Below, one piece after another: positions 32,766 through 42,500 of a DNA stretch of 47,036 nucleotides. Position 1 is the stretch's first letter; each line of letters begins with the position of its first letter. Source of the stretch: an uncultured bacterium (GTDB lineage Bacteria > Verrucomicrobiota > Kiritimatiellia > RFP12 > UBA1067); the NCBI GenBank assembly GCA_902780865.1, contig CACZHC010000033.1:1-47036 (forward strand), given 5' to 3'. The position numbers and the translations under genes were made by a program. The notes under the pieces were generated by a model. The model saw only the letters and a list, made by a program, of their open reading frames with translations, did not search any database and was not told the DNA's origin.

Positions 32766-35531
32766 TCAGCGAATGACGACGCTCAACCCGCTCGGCGCGG
32801 ACTCGTAGCATCCGATGTCCGGCGCGCGGCCCTGCACACGCTTTTTGCCGAGAAGGTCGAAGGACGCGATGCCGTCGTAGGCGATGCCCGCGTTGACAAG
32901 CGGAGAATCCAACGCCGGGCGCCAGTCGCCGCCGGAGAAATCGCGGAAGAACTCCGCCGCTGTCCCGGCGATACACTTATCAGTAAGCTCTTCCCCTCCG
33001 TCGCTCGCGCAGTGCGAGGCGTTTGCGAGTGTGCCCTTGAAGCCGATGTCGTTCCACATCGGATTGTTGTCGGCATCTGGATAACGGCAAGTGCATACGC
33101 ATCCAGCCACTACGACATTCGTAGCTACGCCATTTGGATAAAGGTAGATACCGCCAACCCAAGGTGCCTCATTAGTAGCGACGGTGCTATTTAGAATACA
33201 TCCTCCATTCTGGATAGTGACGCCACTGCTCCATGACTGCTTGTCCTGACCACCCATGCCAGCCGTCGACAAATCCCTGTTGTTTGCGATAAGGCAATTG
33301 GCAACCGTTCCTTTCTCGACATGGACGAACATCCCGCCGTAGCCACCATCCGTCGTCTGGTATCCAAAACCGTTGGCGCTATTGTTGGTGATTACGCAAT
33401 GGGTGAGGAGGGCGTTTTTCGAATTGAGCCACGCGCCTGTGCCACGTGCATAGTTTCCAGTTGAAGTTGCGCTTCGAATGATGCAGTTTGACACCGTGCC
33501 CCCTGCGCTGTCAATTGAGACGTTTCCGCCATACGGGGATCCCGGTGCATACCGATGAGCGTTTTCAATAGACAAATTCGCCACCAGCGCCCCGGCATGG
33601 TTCACCATAAGCGCAATCCGATTCTTGCTGTTGTCAATATTGTCCGCATGGATAACGACCTTCTCGGGATCGCCGGCAACACCAAGAACGGCGATGGCAT
33701 TCGAGATGGAGACGGTTCCAGCATACACGTATGTTCCAGGCGCGACATGGACCGTGCCATACCCGGACGAGTTGGCAAGCGTATCAATAGCCGCTTGAAC
33801 TGTGAGCTTGGGTGACGATTCAAAGTATCCGTTGTATTCGTCGTTCCCCATGGTTGAGACATACTGTATTGACGCATCAGCCCCAGGCGGGGTAAACACG
33901 GCCCGAAGGGAGCGTGCCGCGGTTATTGACGGAGAAATACTCATAGCGGAAATGTCAGCAATACCCTCTGTATCGCCCACCCATCCCCAGAAATCACAAC
34001 CAGATTCAGGGGTTGCTGTGATTGTGATGGTTTCTGCGTTCCTCACCCAAGCGTTTCCAACGGAAACCGTCCCGCCGGATGTCGCAGAGACCGCGACAAG
34101 CCATTCGTTTGTGAAATGCCACACGAGTTCATCCCGTTTCACATGCGTATAAGGAAAGGACGATGTACCGCCCTCTTGTCGAACTGCCTTTACACCTGTT
34201 ATTGGGTCTACAATCTCATAGTGCGTATACCCCGTGCAGATCCAGCGTTCAGTTGCCTCCTCGTCATAAACAGGCAAGGCAACAGACGCAGTGAACGAAT
34301 CGCCCGCCGCAATGGCGGTGATCGTACCGTAGGCAGGATCGGAAGTGCCGAGATTCTCGGGATCTCCTGATACGATAAGTGAAGCAGTGTCAGACACAAC
34401 GGTGCCGAAGGAGAGAAATCCGAGGTTGCCAACAGTATCGTAGTCCGCGGCTATCCAGTCCTCCGAGCGAATCGAAGAAGACACCCTCACCTCGTCAAGA
34501 TCGCCAAGCCAACCTCCTGTTCCGTTGGAATTTGCCCCAATGCCAAGCGAAAGTCCCGACTTCGTTGCGCCATTCGCGCCGGAAACGTCAACAGAAAAGG
34601 GAGCTCCATTTGTGTAGACATCACGATAGCTCGCGTAGGAGACATCGACTTTCTGCCAGCCACCGCCACTTTGACTTCCAGGAAACGACGACATCTCTTT
34701 CTTAATATTCGAGCCTCCGTAGACGACAAAACGGGAATAACTAGACGTAAATCCAAATGCCCAACCGGCTACCTTCCCTGTCAAGTCAGACTTTGATCCA
34801 AGAATCGTATCGTAATACATGCTACCGTTATGTCGAACCCAGGCGGAAGCCGTGAAGTTTGCATTCCAATGGGTGTCCATATATTCAATCCAGCCTGGGA
34901 CGCAGACACCAGCCCCGCTTCGGCTGGAAGCCGTTGCTTTGCGCGCACCACCGATGGCGCCATCGGAGATGTGGCTAGACTGCACGTTGTTCGTGCCGTG
35001 GAGGGCATTGGCCGACGAATCACGGGAATAGCCAATAACCCCATCTACCAGCGTTCCGACAGTCCATCCAGCAGGATCTTGCTCCCCGAGGTGCCAAACT
35101 CCGACATATCCAGCATCGACCCACATCTGACCGCTCGTTGTATATGCAGGCGCAGCGGTAATTGAGTCGTCGCCCCAGTTCATGCGAAACGTGGTACTGT
35201 ATTTCATAGACGGGAGAAGGACCCACACGAGCGATTCGCCGTCCGTATCCCAAGTGTCGATTTCGTGCGGGTAGGTTGTCTCGCCGTCGGTCGAGGTAAA
35301 CGCTAAGTCCTTGCCGTCGGACTGAAGCTGCGAATAGGAGAAGCCTGTGATTCTGGTTTTGCTGATCCGCACAAGGACTGGAAAGTTCGCAAGCGTCGCA
35401 CGGTTCGCGTCATAGCCCACGACTGTGAGATCGCAATACGATGAAAAGTCAGCCCATGCGGGCATCGCGGCGAAAAGGACAAGACACGAAGCCCAACATC
35501 CAGCTTTCAGAGTTCTGACGAGATGCGCCAT
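32766..35531 (-). CDS. Large secreted surface protein: DUF2341, LamG-like, InlB-like repeat, parallel beta-helix
   Basis: 921 residues from the ATG at 35531, with AAAGGAGCAGTAAA just upstream. Signal peptide (to about 26). DUF2341 domain (about 30-125), concanavalin/LamG-like domain (about 190-365), a repeat-like section with GGTVSVGNAWVRNAETITITATPESGCDFWGW (InlB B-repeat type; about 500-550), and a right-handed beta-helix (about 560-890) with GNVSIDSAGGTVSNC. It ends in DIGCYESAPSGLSVVIR. It probably binds polysaccharide at the cell surface; no catalytic residues are evident. It follows the GLUG protein by 48 nt on the same strand, so the pair is likely co-expressed. Confidence 0.85.
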   Translation of the reverse strand: MAHLVRTLKAGCWASCLVLFAAMPAWADFSSYCDLTVVGYDANRATLANFPVLVRISKTRITGFSYSQLQSDGKDLAFTSTDGETTYPHEIDTWDTDGESLVWVLLPSMKYSTTFRMNWGDDSITAAPAYTTSGQMWVDAGYVGVWHLGEQDPAGWTVGTLVDGVIGYSRDSSANALHGTNNVQSSHISDGAIGGARKATASSRSGAGVCVPGWIEYMDTHWNANFTASAWVRHNGSMYYDTILGSKSDLTGKVAGWAFGFTSSYSRFVVYGGSNIKKEMSSFPGSQSGGGWQKVDVSYASYRDVYTNGAPFSVDVSGANGATKSGLSLGIGANSNGTGGWLGDLDEVRVSSSIRSEDWIAADYDTVGNLGFLSFGTVVSDTASLIVSGDPENLGTSDPAYGTITAIAAGDSFTASVALPVYDEEATERWICTGYTHYEIVDPITGVKAVRQEGGTSSFPYTHVKRDELVWHFTNEWLVAVSATSGGTVSVGNAWVRNAETITITATPESGCDFWGWVGDTEGIADISAMSISPSITAARSLRAVFTPPGADASIQYVSTMGNDEYNGYFESSPKLTVQAAIDTLANSSGYGTVHVAPGTYVYAGTVSISNAIAVLGVAGDPEKVVIHADNIDNSKNRIALMVNHAGALVANLSIENAHRYAPGSPYGGNVSIDSAGGTVSNCIIRSATSTGNYARGTGAWLNSKNALLTHCVITNNSANGFGYQTTDGGYGGMFVHVEKGTVANCLIANNRDLSTAGMGGQDKQSWSSGVTIQNGGCILNSTVATNEAPWVGGIYLYPNGVATNVVVAGCVCTCRYPDADNNPMWNDIGFKGTLANASHCASDGGEELTDKCIAGTAAEFFRDFSGGDWRPALDSPLVNAGIAYDGIASFDLLGKKRVQGRAPDIGCYESAPSGLSVVIR

Positions 35532-35579
35532 TTTACTGCTCCTTTCCATAGATTGACTTACATAAGGCGACGTGCGACA

Positions 35580-37082
35580 TCACCTAAGAAAGACGCGAAA
35601 ACCTGCAGCCCATGGCTGTGTCACAAAACAGGCAAGTTCTGGCGCGATGAGATCATCGCCGAGGCGCCCCAACATCCACCGCTCGTAACCTTCGGTGGAT
35701 TCAGCGACAGCATCAAGCGCCTTGCATGCTTTAGACTGGTCATACCCTTCGGCATCGGCAGCCTGGACGCTGGTTACGACTGGCTCCTTGGTGGACGACG
35801 TATACAGCCTCGAGGTCGGCACCCAGACATTTGTGAATTCAATAATTACGCCATTACTTGTCCCACTCGAAGCCTTGGCCATGATTTGCCCCGCATTTCC
35901 TTCTTCCCCAGTTGTGATGGAACCATAAGTGGCGCAGTTGCGGACATGGAGCTGCCCGCGATTGTAGCCCGCGTTCCAGCTGACGGTGCCGACCAGTCCG
36001 CCGACGTTGTTTGTGCCCGTAACGTTTCCGTAGTTCGCGGAGTTAAAGAGAATACTTCCGTTCCCGACGCTCTTCCCGTATTCGGAGATTTCGCCGACAA
36101 AACCGCCAGCCGTCGCGGCGCAGAGAATGTTGCCCCGGTTTACACAACCAGAGAACTCGAGGGAGATGGAGCTCGCGTGCGCAACGAAGCCAGCAGCACA
36201 GGAACTTTGCGAATTCGACGCCGTGATGTCCGATTCGTTGGTGCAATCAACGAACCGAATGATGCCGTCCTGTTGCTTTTCTCCGTTTCCGCCAACGGTT
36301 CCGACGAACCCGCCAAGTCGCGATAATTTTGCCGATTGCGACATCGTCCCCGCATTGACACACCGGACGAACGCCACTTCCGGAATCGAAGTCGAGACCA
36401 CGTTATCAATCTTGCCGACAAATCCACCTTTGCCACGCGCGGAATAGTCGCCGGACGTGACGAGGATTGTGGCATTGTTGGTACAATCCGTGAAACCCGC
36501 GATCGTCCCTTCCGCAACATTGCAAGTAATATATCCGACAAAACAGCCGACTGTGGCGTTCGCCGTAGCCGATCTTACCACGCAGCCGACATCAGTCGAG
36601 CAGGAGGAGAAGACGGATCCCTCGTAAGCGATTCCGGCAAAAAGCCCCCCGTACCCCGCAGTGCTGACACGTAATGTATAGCCCGCGACCTTGCAGCCGA
36701 CAAAGTCCCCGCCATCGCAGACAACGCAGAAAATACCGGCCGTGGAATCAGCCTTCCATTCCGTATTTACTCCAGATACAGCGCCGTCTATCGTCAGATT
36801 TGCAACATGCCCGGCGTTTGTCACAAAGAGCGACTGCGCACCAAGTCCGGTGATTGCATGTCCCTGACCGTCGAGAGTTCCTGTAAAATTCGGGACGGTA
36901 GTATAAGCCGAATCCGCGAGGTCGATGTCAGCAGTCAGAGCATGGCTTCCTGCCGAGTCCTGCGACATTGCAGCCACGAAATCGGATGCGGTTGCGATTT
37001 CAGCGCCGCGCACGTTCCATGAGAGGGCAGATATGCACACCGCAACGGCGAATGCAATCGACTTCACAGTACTTTTTTTCAT
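35580..37082 (-). CDS. Secreted GLUG-repeat adhesin-like protein
   Basis: 500 residues with a Sec signal peptide (about 1-27). After GTLDGQGHAITGLG it has at least seven GGFVGxI-type repeats (GGLFAGI, GCFVGYI, GGFVGKI, GGFVGTV, GGFVGEI, GGLVGTV and variants) typical of GLUG motifs in secreted adhesins. The C terminus reads AAGFRVFLR, similar to SGLSVVIR at the end of the neighbouring protein. CGGAGG precedes the ATG, and a TTGTCT-17-TACAAT promoter lies upstream. Probably a surface-displayed beta-rich protein binding plant material. No enzymatic motif seen. Confidence 0.82.
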   Translation of the reverse strand: MKKSTVKSIAFAVAVCISALSWNVRGAEIATASDFVAAMSQDSAGSHALTADIDLADSAYTTVPNFTGTLDGQGHAITGLGAQSLFVTNAGHVANLTIDGAVSGVNTEWKADSTAGIFCVVCDGGDFVGCKVAGYTLRVSTAGYGGLFAGIAYEGSVFSSCSTDVGCVVRSATANATVGCFVGYITCNVAEGTIAGFTDCTNNATILVTSGDYSARGKGGFVGKIDNVVSTSIPEVAFVRCVNAGTMSQSAKLSRLGGFVGTVGGNGEKQQDGIIRFVDCTNESDITASNSQSSCAAGFVAHASSISLEFSGCVNRGNILCAATAGGFVGEISEYGKSVGNGSILFNSANYGNVTGTNNVGGLVGTVSWNAGYNRGQLHVRNCATYGSITTGEEGNAGQIMAKASSGTSNGVIIEFTNVWVPTSRLYTSSTKEPVVTSVQAADAEGYDQSKACKALDAVAESTEGYERWMLGRLGDDLIAPELACFVTQPWAAGFRVFLR

Positions 37083-37127
37083 ACATGCCTCCGTTGAAAT
37101 TATCGCGACCTACCTACGGTCCTTGTG

Positions 37128-37156
37128 ATTGTACAATATCGTGCCGTAAAAGACAA
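37128..37156 (-). promoter_or_regulatory. Promoter of the surface-protein operon
   Basis: TTGTCT (37151-37156), 17-nt spacer, TACAAT (37128-37133) on the minus strand, about 45 nt before the GLUG-protein ATG. Confidence 0.55.
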
Positions 37157-37185
37157 TACACGAAAGTGTAGGGCATTGCACGAAG

Positions 37186-37221
37186 CCGCATGCCGGACGA
37201 GGAACGCCGTCCGGCATGCGG
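37186..37221 (-). terminator. 14-bp perfect hairpin after the Gfo/Idh gene
   Basis: CCGCATGCCGGACG and CGTCCGGCATGCGG flank an 8-nt loop, 11 bp after the oxidoreductase stop. There is no T-run, so a transcript-end or processing hairpin is likely. It insulates the four-gene operon from the surface-protein promoter. Confidence 0.65.
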
Positions 37222-37232
37222 ATTGGCCGAGA

Positions 37233-38654
37233 TCAGAACAGGTTCGAGAACCAGTTCCCGCCGGCAGTCGACTTGTAGCCGACCCACGGCTTGCCGCCCG
37301 CGAGGACCTGGCGGGTCTTCTCGTCGAACGTGGCGCGCATGCCCGTGCGAAGCGCGGCGTTCGACATGATGAGCGCGATGGCGTGGCTGTAGCCGGCCTC
37401 GACGGGCGCGTGCGGATCCTTGCGGGCGCGGACGCACTCCATCCAGTTGCGCATGTGCGCGGATGTGAGCGGATCGCCACCGGTGTTGGCGGAGACGACG
37501 ACCTGCTCCTGCGGCGCGGGCAGGGGCTCGCTCTTCGGCTCGACGCCTTCCACGCCCTCGTTCGTGACGCAGCCCTTGCCGAGATCGATGCAGCCGTTCG
37601 GGCCGAAGTACTTCTCGACCGCGGACTCGCGGTTCGGCATTGAGCCGCCGGCGCAGTTCGTCTGGTGCGACTGGAACATGACCTGGAAGCCCTTCCCCTT
37701 CACGCCAGACTCGCCGTACTCGAGAAGAGTCGTGAACGTGTCGTAGCTCTGGCGCCCGTCGACCCACTGGTAGAGACCGCCCGACGAGACAGCCGTCTTC
37801 GGATACGGCTGCCCGAGGAACCAGGCGACAGTGTCGATCTGGTGGCACATCCACTGACCGGTGACGCCCGACGAGAACGGCCAGAAGAGGCGGAACTCGA
37901 GGTACTTGCGCGGATCGAACGGATACTCCTTCGGGTCGCGGTCGAGGAGCCACATGTTCCAGTCGACGTCCTCCTCCTTGAGCGAGGCGATGAGCTTTTC
38001 GTCACGGCGCCAGCGCTTGGGCTGGTTGACGTTCCACGTGAGGTGCACGTAGCTGATGTCGCCGAACTTGCCGGTATTGATGTAGTCCTTCGCGGCCATG
38101 TACTTCTTGCCAGAGCGGCGCTGCGAGCCGATCTGGAGGATGGCGCCCGGCTTCATAGCGCCGTTCGCGCGCTTGGCGTTGACGGCGTCCAAGAGCATGT
38201 TCGCTGAGTACATGTCCTCGGCGATCGGCTTCTCGCAGTATGCATCGCAGCCCGCCTCGATCGCGTGCACCGCGTGCTGTGCGTGCTGGAAGTCGGCGGT
38301 GGAGATGATGACGGCGTCGAGCCCAAGGCGGTCCTTAGCCTCGTAGAGCGCGATGTCACTTCCGAACGCCTCGACATCGTGGCCAAGCTTCGCCTCCATC
38401 TCGGGTTTCGCGTGCTCGTAGAGGCGCTTCTTCCAGAGGTCCGCGACTGCGACCATCTCGAAGTTAAGCTCCTTGTTGTGGTGCAGGAAGCACGGCAGCA
38501 GCGACCCGCGGAAGCGGTCGGAGTAGCCGACGCACGCGACGCGGATCTTGTTGTTCGCGCCTGCGGCGTAGAGCGAGGGGCCGTACCCGGCGGCGATGAT
38601 GCCGGCGAGGCCAGCGGCTCCCTTGCAGAATTCACGACGATCTATCTTTTCCAT
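37233..38654 (-). CDS. Tat-exported Gfo/Idh/MocA family oxidoreductase
   Basis: 473 residues. A twin-arginine leader (DRREFCKGAAGLAGIIAAG, 5-23) precedes the Rossmann domain with VACVGYSDRFRG (nucleotide binding) and the EKP motif (141-143, in YCEKPIAED). The C-terminal alpha/beta domain shows FRLFWPFSSGVTGQWMCHQID. NAD(P) would be co-exported in a folded protein. The start overlaps the upstream stop as TGATG, and the gene is last in the four-gene operon. Likely oxidises or reduces a sugar released outside the cytoplasm. Substrate unknown; the Tat signal is strongly supported. Confidence 0.9.
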   Translation of the reverse strand: MEKIDRREFCKGAAGLAGIIAAGYGPSLYAAGANNKIRVACVGYSDRFRGSLLPCFLHHNKELNFEMVAVADLWKKRLYEHAKPEMEAKLGHDVEAFGSDIALYEAKDRLGLDAVIISTADFQHAQHAVHAIEAGCDAYCEKPIAEDMYSANMLLDAVNAKRANGAMKPGAILQIGSQRRSGKKYMAAKDYINTGKFGDISYVHLTWNVNQPKRWRRDEKLIASLKEEDVDWNMWLLDRDPKEYPFDPRKYLEFRLFWPFSSGVTGQWMCHQIDTVAWFLGQPYPKTAVSSGGLYQWVDGRQSYDTFTTLLEYGESGVKGKGFQVMFQSHQTNCAGGSMPNRESAVEKYFGPNGCIDLGKGCVTNEGVEGVEPKSEPLPAPQEQVVVSANTGGDPLTSAHMRNWMECVRARKDPHAPVEAGYSHAIALIMSNAALRTGMRATFDEKTRQVLAGGKPWVGYKSTAGGNWFSNLF

Positions 38655-39568
38655 CAGATGAGTCCTTTCATTGTTTCAATTGCGGTTTTTGCGTTCTTTG
38701 CGAAATCCTTTGCGTCGCCCCAGCCGCACTCGCAGCTGATGCCGCCCGAATAGCCGACGCGGCGAAGCGCATCGAAAAACGGCCTCATCCTTTCGACGAG
38801 CGCGGGGTCGTGCCCGGGGAAGAGGCGTGAGCCGTATTCGGCAACGTGTACGTGCTTCAGGAGCGGCCCCGCCTTCACGATCGCCTCCGGGTCGTCGCCG
38901 CCCATCTGCATGTGGAAGATGTCGGCGAGCTGCGCAAGGCGCGGAGAGTTCACCTCGCGGCAGATGGCGAGCCCCTGGAACACATAGTTTATTATGTTTG
39001 ATTCCTTCGGGCGCAGCGGCTCTATCACGAGCTGCGTCGTCTTGAGGTCCTCGACGCGCTTCACGAGCGCGCGGCAGAACTCGGCGTATTGGCGCGCACC
39101 CTCCTCGAGGTCAGGACGATCCTCCGCCTTGGAAGCCGTGAAGTCGCCCGGCACGTTCCTGGCGCCGCCGGAACCGAACACAACCGTCTTCACGCCGACC
39201 TCGTCCGCACGGCGAAGCGCAATCTCGGCGTAGTCGAGGGCGGGTCCGGGATCGGCCTTGGGACCGGTGATGCGGTGGCTCCACTGGAGAAGACCGTTGC
39301 TGCTTCTCAGGGGAAGCGGGCGCTTTGCGATCTCCTCCTTCTGGTTCCGCCACCACGCCTCGTCCTTGTCCGGGCCAAACGCAGGGCCTGCGCCCCACTC
39401 CCAGAAATCATAGCCGAGATCGCGCATGATAGTCACGTCCTCGACGGACGAGCGGCACGCGCCGAAGAGGACGCGCCCCTTCCCGCCCTTGCCGCCAGCA
39501 AGTCCTGTGCAGCCGGCAATCCCGGCCGCCGCAAGCGAGCCGATCAGAAAATCACGTCTACCTGTCAC
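38654..39568 (-). CDS. Tat-lipoprotein sugar isomerase/epimerase (xylose isomerase-like TIM barrel)
   Basis: 304 residues starting at a GTG (39568) behind AAAGGAG; the GTG overlaps the upstream TGA as GTGA. N terminus TGRRDFLIGSLAAAGIAGC (2-20) has a twin arginine and a lipobox with Cys20, so it should be exported folded and lipid-anchored. The AP-endonuclease-2/xylose-isomerase-like barrel has metal-site candidates in VIEPL, IFHMQMGG, HVHVAEYG and SCECGW. Members act as sugar-phosphate or keto-sugar isomerases/epimerases. Adjacent to an exported oxidoreductase and translationally coupled to it. The reaction is not known. Confidence 0.85.
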   Translation of the reverse strand: MTGRRDFLIGSLAAAGIAGCTGLAGGKGGKGRVLFGACRSSVEDVTIMRDLGYDFWEWGAGPAFGPDKDEAWWRNQKEEIAKRPLPLRSSNGLLQWSHRITGPKADPGPALDYAEIALRRADEVGVKTVVFGSGGARNVPGDFTASKAEDRPDLEEGARQYAEFCRALVKRVEDLKTTQLVIEPLRPKESNIINYVFQGLAICREVNSPRLAQLADIFHMQMGGDDPEAIVKAGPLLKHVHVAEYGSRLFPGHDPALVERMRPFFDALRRVGYSGGISCECGWGDAKDFAKNAKTAIETMKGLI

Positions 39569-42500
39569 TTCTTCGCTCCTTTCGTTTTTTGTTTGGAAAA
39601 TGTCCTGTCCGCAAAGTCGAGAGCCCATTTCCAGTCGTAGGGCGAAAGCCCGTGCTCTTCAGTCCGACGCACGTAGCCGAACGGAGGAACCGCCGCAACA
39701 TCGTCATACGGCTCCGGTTGGACGCCGTCAAACGCGACGTCCGCTCCCAGCGCGCGCCACACCGGCGCCGCGGCCTGCGCGGCGAGCCACTCCCCGCGCG
39801 GGTCGAACCACTTCTTGTCGTAGCATTCGAGCAGCAGCGCGCGCGGCGCGACGCACGCGAGCAGCATGTGCTGGTCGAACGGCATCTCGCGCTCGCGCCC
39901 CGCCCACTTCCAGAGCCCCGCGCAATACCACCACGGGAACATGATGCGCTGCGCCGCGATGCACTCGCCGTAGTCGCGCTTCATGAGCTGCACTCCGACG
40001 GCCCCAGTTTGGTTTGCAACGCACCCGGCGAAGCGCTCGTCGAACGCCGCCGCGAGGAGCGCGGCCTTTCCGAGACGCGAAGACCCCACGACGACGCTGC
40101 GCGCCGCGTCGATCTCTTCGACGCCCTCCGCGAGGTCGAGCCCGCGGCAAAGCCCCCACGCCCAGGCCATGATCGCGCCGGTGTTGTCCGTCCGCTTCGG
40201 ATCTCTCGCGCCCCAGAGCGCGAAGAGCCCGTCAAGCGGCTCGCCCGGCCTGCCGGGGCCGTCGGACGACATCTGCTTGTAGTTCGCGGACATGAAGACG
40301 TACCCTCTCGCGGCGAACTCGCCGAGCGGAAGCACGAAGTGGTTCGTGCGGCCGGATGCGACAAGATCGTTGCCCTTGTAGTTGAGATGGAGGATCACGG
40401 GGCACGGCTTCTTCGCGTGGCGCGGGACGAACACGATCCAGTCAACGCACGGCCCAGACTTGTCCGCGCGGAACCACTGGCGGTAGCGCCGTTCCGTCGC
40501 AAAGCGGTCTTCCGTGATCTTCTCCGAGACGAGCTCGAATACCATCGCGTCGGGCTTAGGCGGCATGCGGCCGTACACCTCGCGCTCGAAAACGCCGAGG
40601 ATTTCCTTGCGGCGCTCCGCCCAGTCCGCCGCGCTCGCGACTTTGCGTCCGTCGGAGAAGACGAGCGGGTCGGGAATCTCGTAGTCCTTGCCAAGCACTC
40701 CCGCCTTCGACTCGTCGTAGTTGATTTCGACGAAGCCGGTTTCGTTAGTCCAGAACCGGATGGGATTCTGCTCGACGGGAGTCCGCTCGATTCTCTGTAC
40801 CTTCATCGGCATCACGAGCGCGCGCTCCTCTTCCGTCACCCACGGCGTCGCTGGCGCGGCGCATTTGCCGCGGAACACGAGACTGACGGGGCCGAGAAGT
40901 CCGGACGGCTGGAGCTTGTCGGAAACCGAAGGACCGGAATGGATCGTCGGCAGGAGCGGCCAGCGGCTCTGGTCTTTCGGCTTGCGGCGCGGAACGTTCC
41001 AGTAGTGCACGGTCGAGCGCGTGACCCGATTTTCCGCCGGGAGGAAGCAGTCGCCGACGAGTCGGTTGTACCAGTTGTTCGTGTAGCGAATCTCGATCTC
41101 GTTTTCGCCCTCGCGCAGCGCGGAAGTGACGTCTGCCTCCCACGGCGCACACCACACGACGCCGCAGTCCTTCCCGTTCACGAAGACGTGCGCGAGTCCC
41201 GTAGGAAGTTCGCCGAGGGAAAGGATTGCATTGTTTGATTGCTTGATTGTTTGACTGTCTGATTGACGGACTGACAGGACGGTTCTGTATGTGGCGGCGC
41301 CGGAGAAGTAGCGAAGCTCCGTGCTCGCCGCCTTGCCGTCCTCGCCGAAGCTCGTCCAGTCGCGCAGCGTCTCCATCGTGACAGGCGCCGGCGGCGCGGC
41401 GGATATGCCGCGGTGGTACGCGAACGAAACGTTCCAGGCGTTTGTGACGGGATGCATGGTTATGCAAGTTGGAGTTTTAAGTTGGAGTTGGAGATCGGAA
41501 TGTTCCTTTCTCGAACTCCAACTCTTTTCTCCAACTTCTTTCAATCCTGTCTGAAGATCTCTCGGCGCAAACACGACAAACGCGCTACCGCCGACGGGCA
41601 GGTCGAGTTCTACGCGCGTCTTGCCGCCCTGCAGGGCTTCTGCCGCCGCCACCTTGCGCGTCGTCGTGACAGGATCCCAGATCTCAACTGCGCACCCTTC
41701 GCACGACGCGTTGAGGACGACATCGCCCTTCCCCTCCCCGACGACGAAGAACCAGTCTGCGTCTCCATCGCGGCGGTGGGTCGTAGTGAACTGCGCCTTG
41801 TCGTCCTTGCGGTAACGACCCCACCCGTGGTAGTTGGTCGAGACGTTGACGAATTCTCCATCGTCGACGTATTCGCCGCGCTGCAATAGCGCCTGGCAGC
41901 GCCAGAGGTAGTTGATGAACGCGACGGCGTCATCGTGCCACGTGACGTTGCCGTTGATGTGGGTCCCTGCGAAGTACTCCGCACCAGGAACGCCGAACTT
42001 CTTCGGAGAGCACGAGTACGTGTGCCAGACGAGGCGGTTCGCGCCGTCGACGAACGCAATGTCGGCAAGCGGCTTAAGCGTCGACGGTTCAACGGACCAG
42101 TGGCGGAGCATGTGGGTGAACGCCTCCAGGGAGACGATGCTCCGGCCTTCGCGCCGAGCGGAAAGGACTGCCGCACGCTGGTAGAAGCGGCCGCCCCTGT
42201 TCGCATGCCGCGCGAACGGCCCCTCGAGGCAGTCGTCGAGCACCCAGAATTCGCCTTGCGGGAAATCGTTGTGCGCGAGAAGGTCGAGCTGGTCGCAGTC
42301 GAGCTTCGCCGCCTTCGCGCCGAACGCCCACGGCCCGCCAGATTCGGAAAAGACCTTGAGCCCATGACTGTGGGCCCAGTCCTTCATCGTCGCGTAAAAA
42401 GTGTCCTTGATCGCGCTCCAGCTCCCGCCGGTCTTGACGCTTCCCTCGTAGCTGACGGAGTAGATGTGCGTGAAGGTCGTGCCGACAAGCTCGGGAACGC

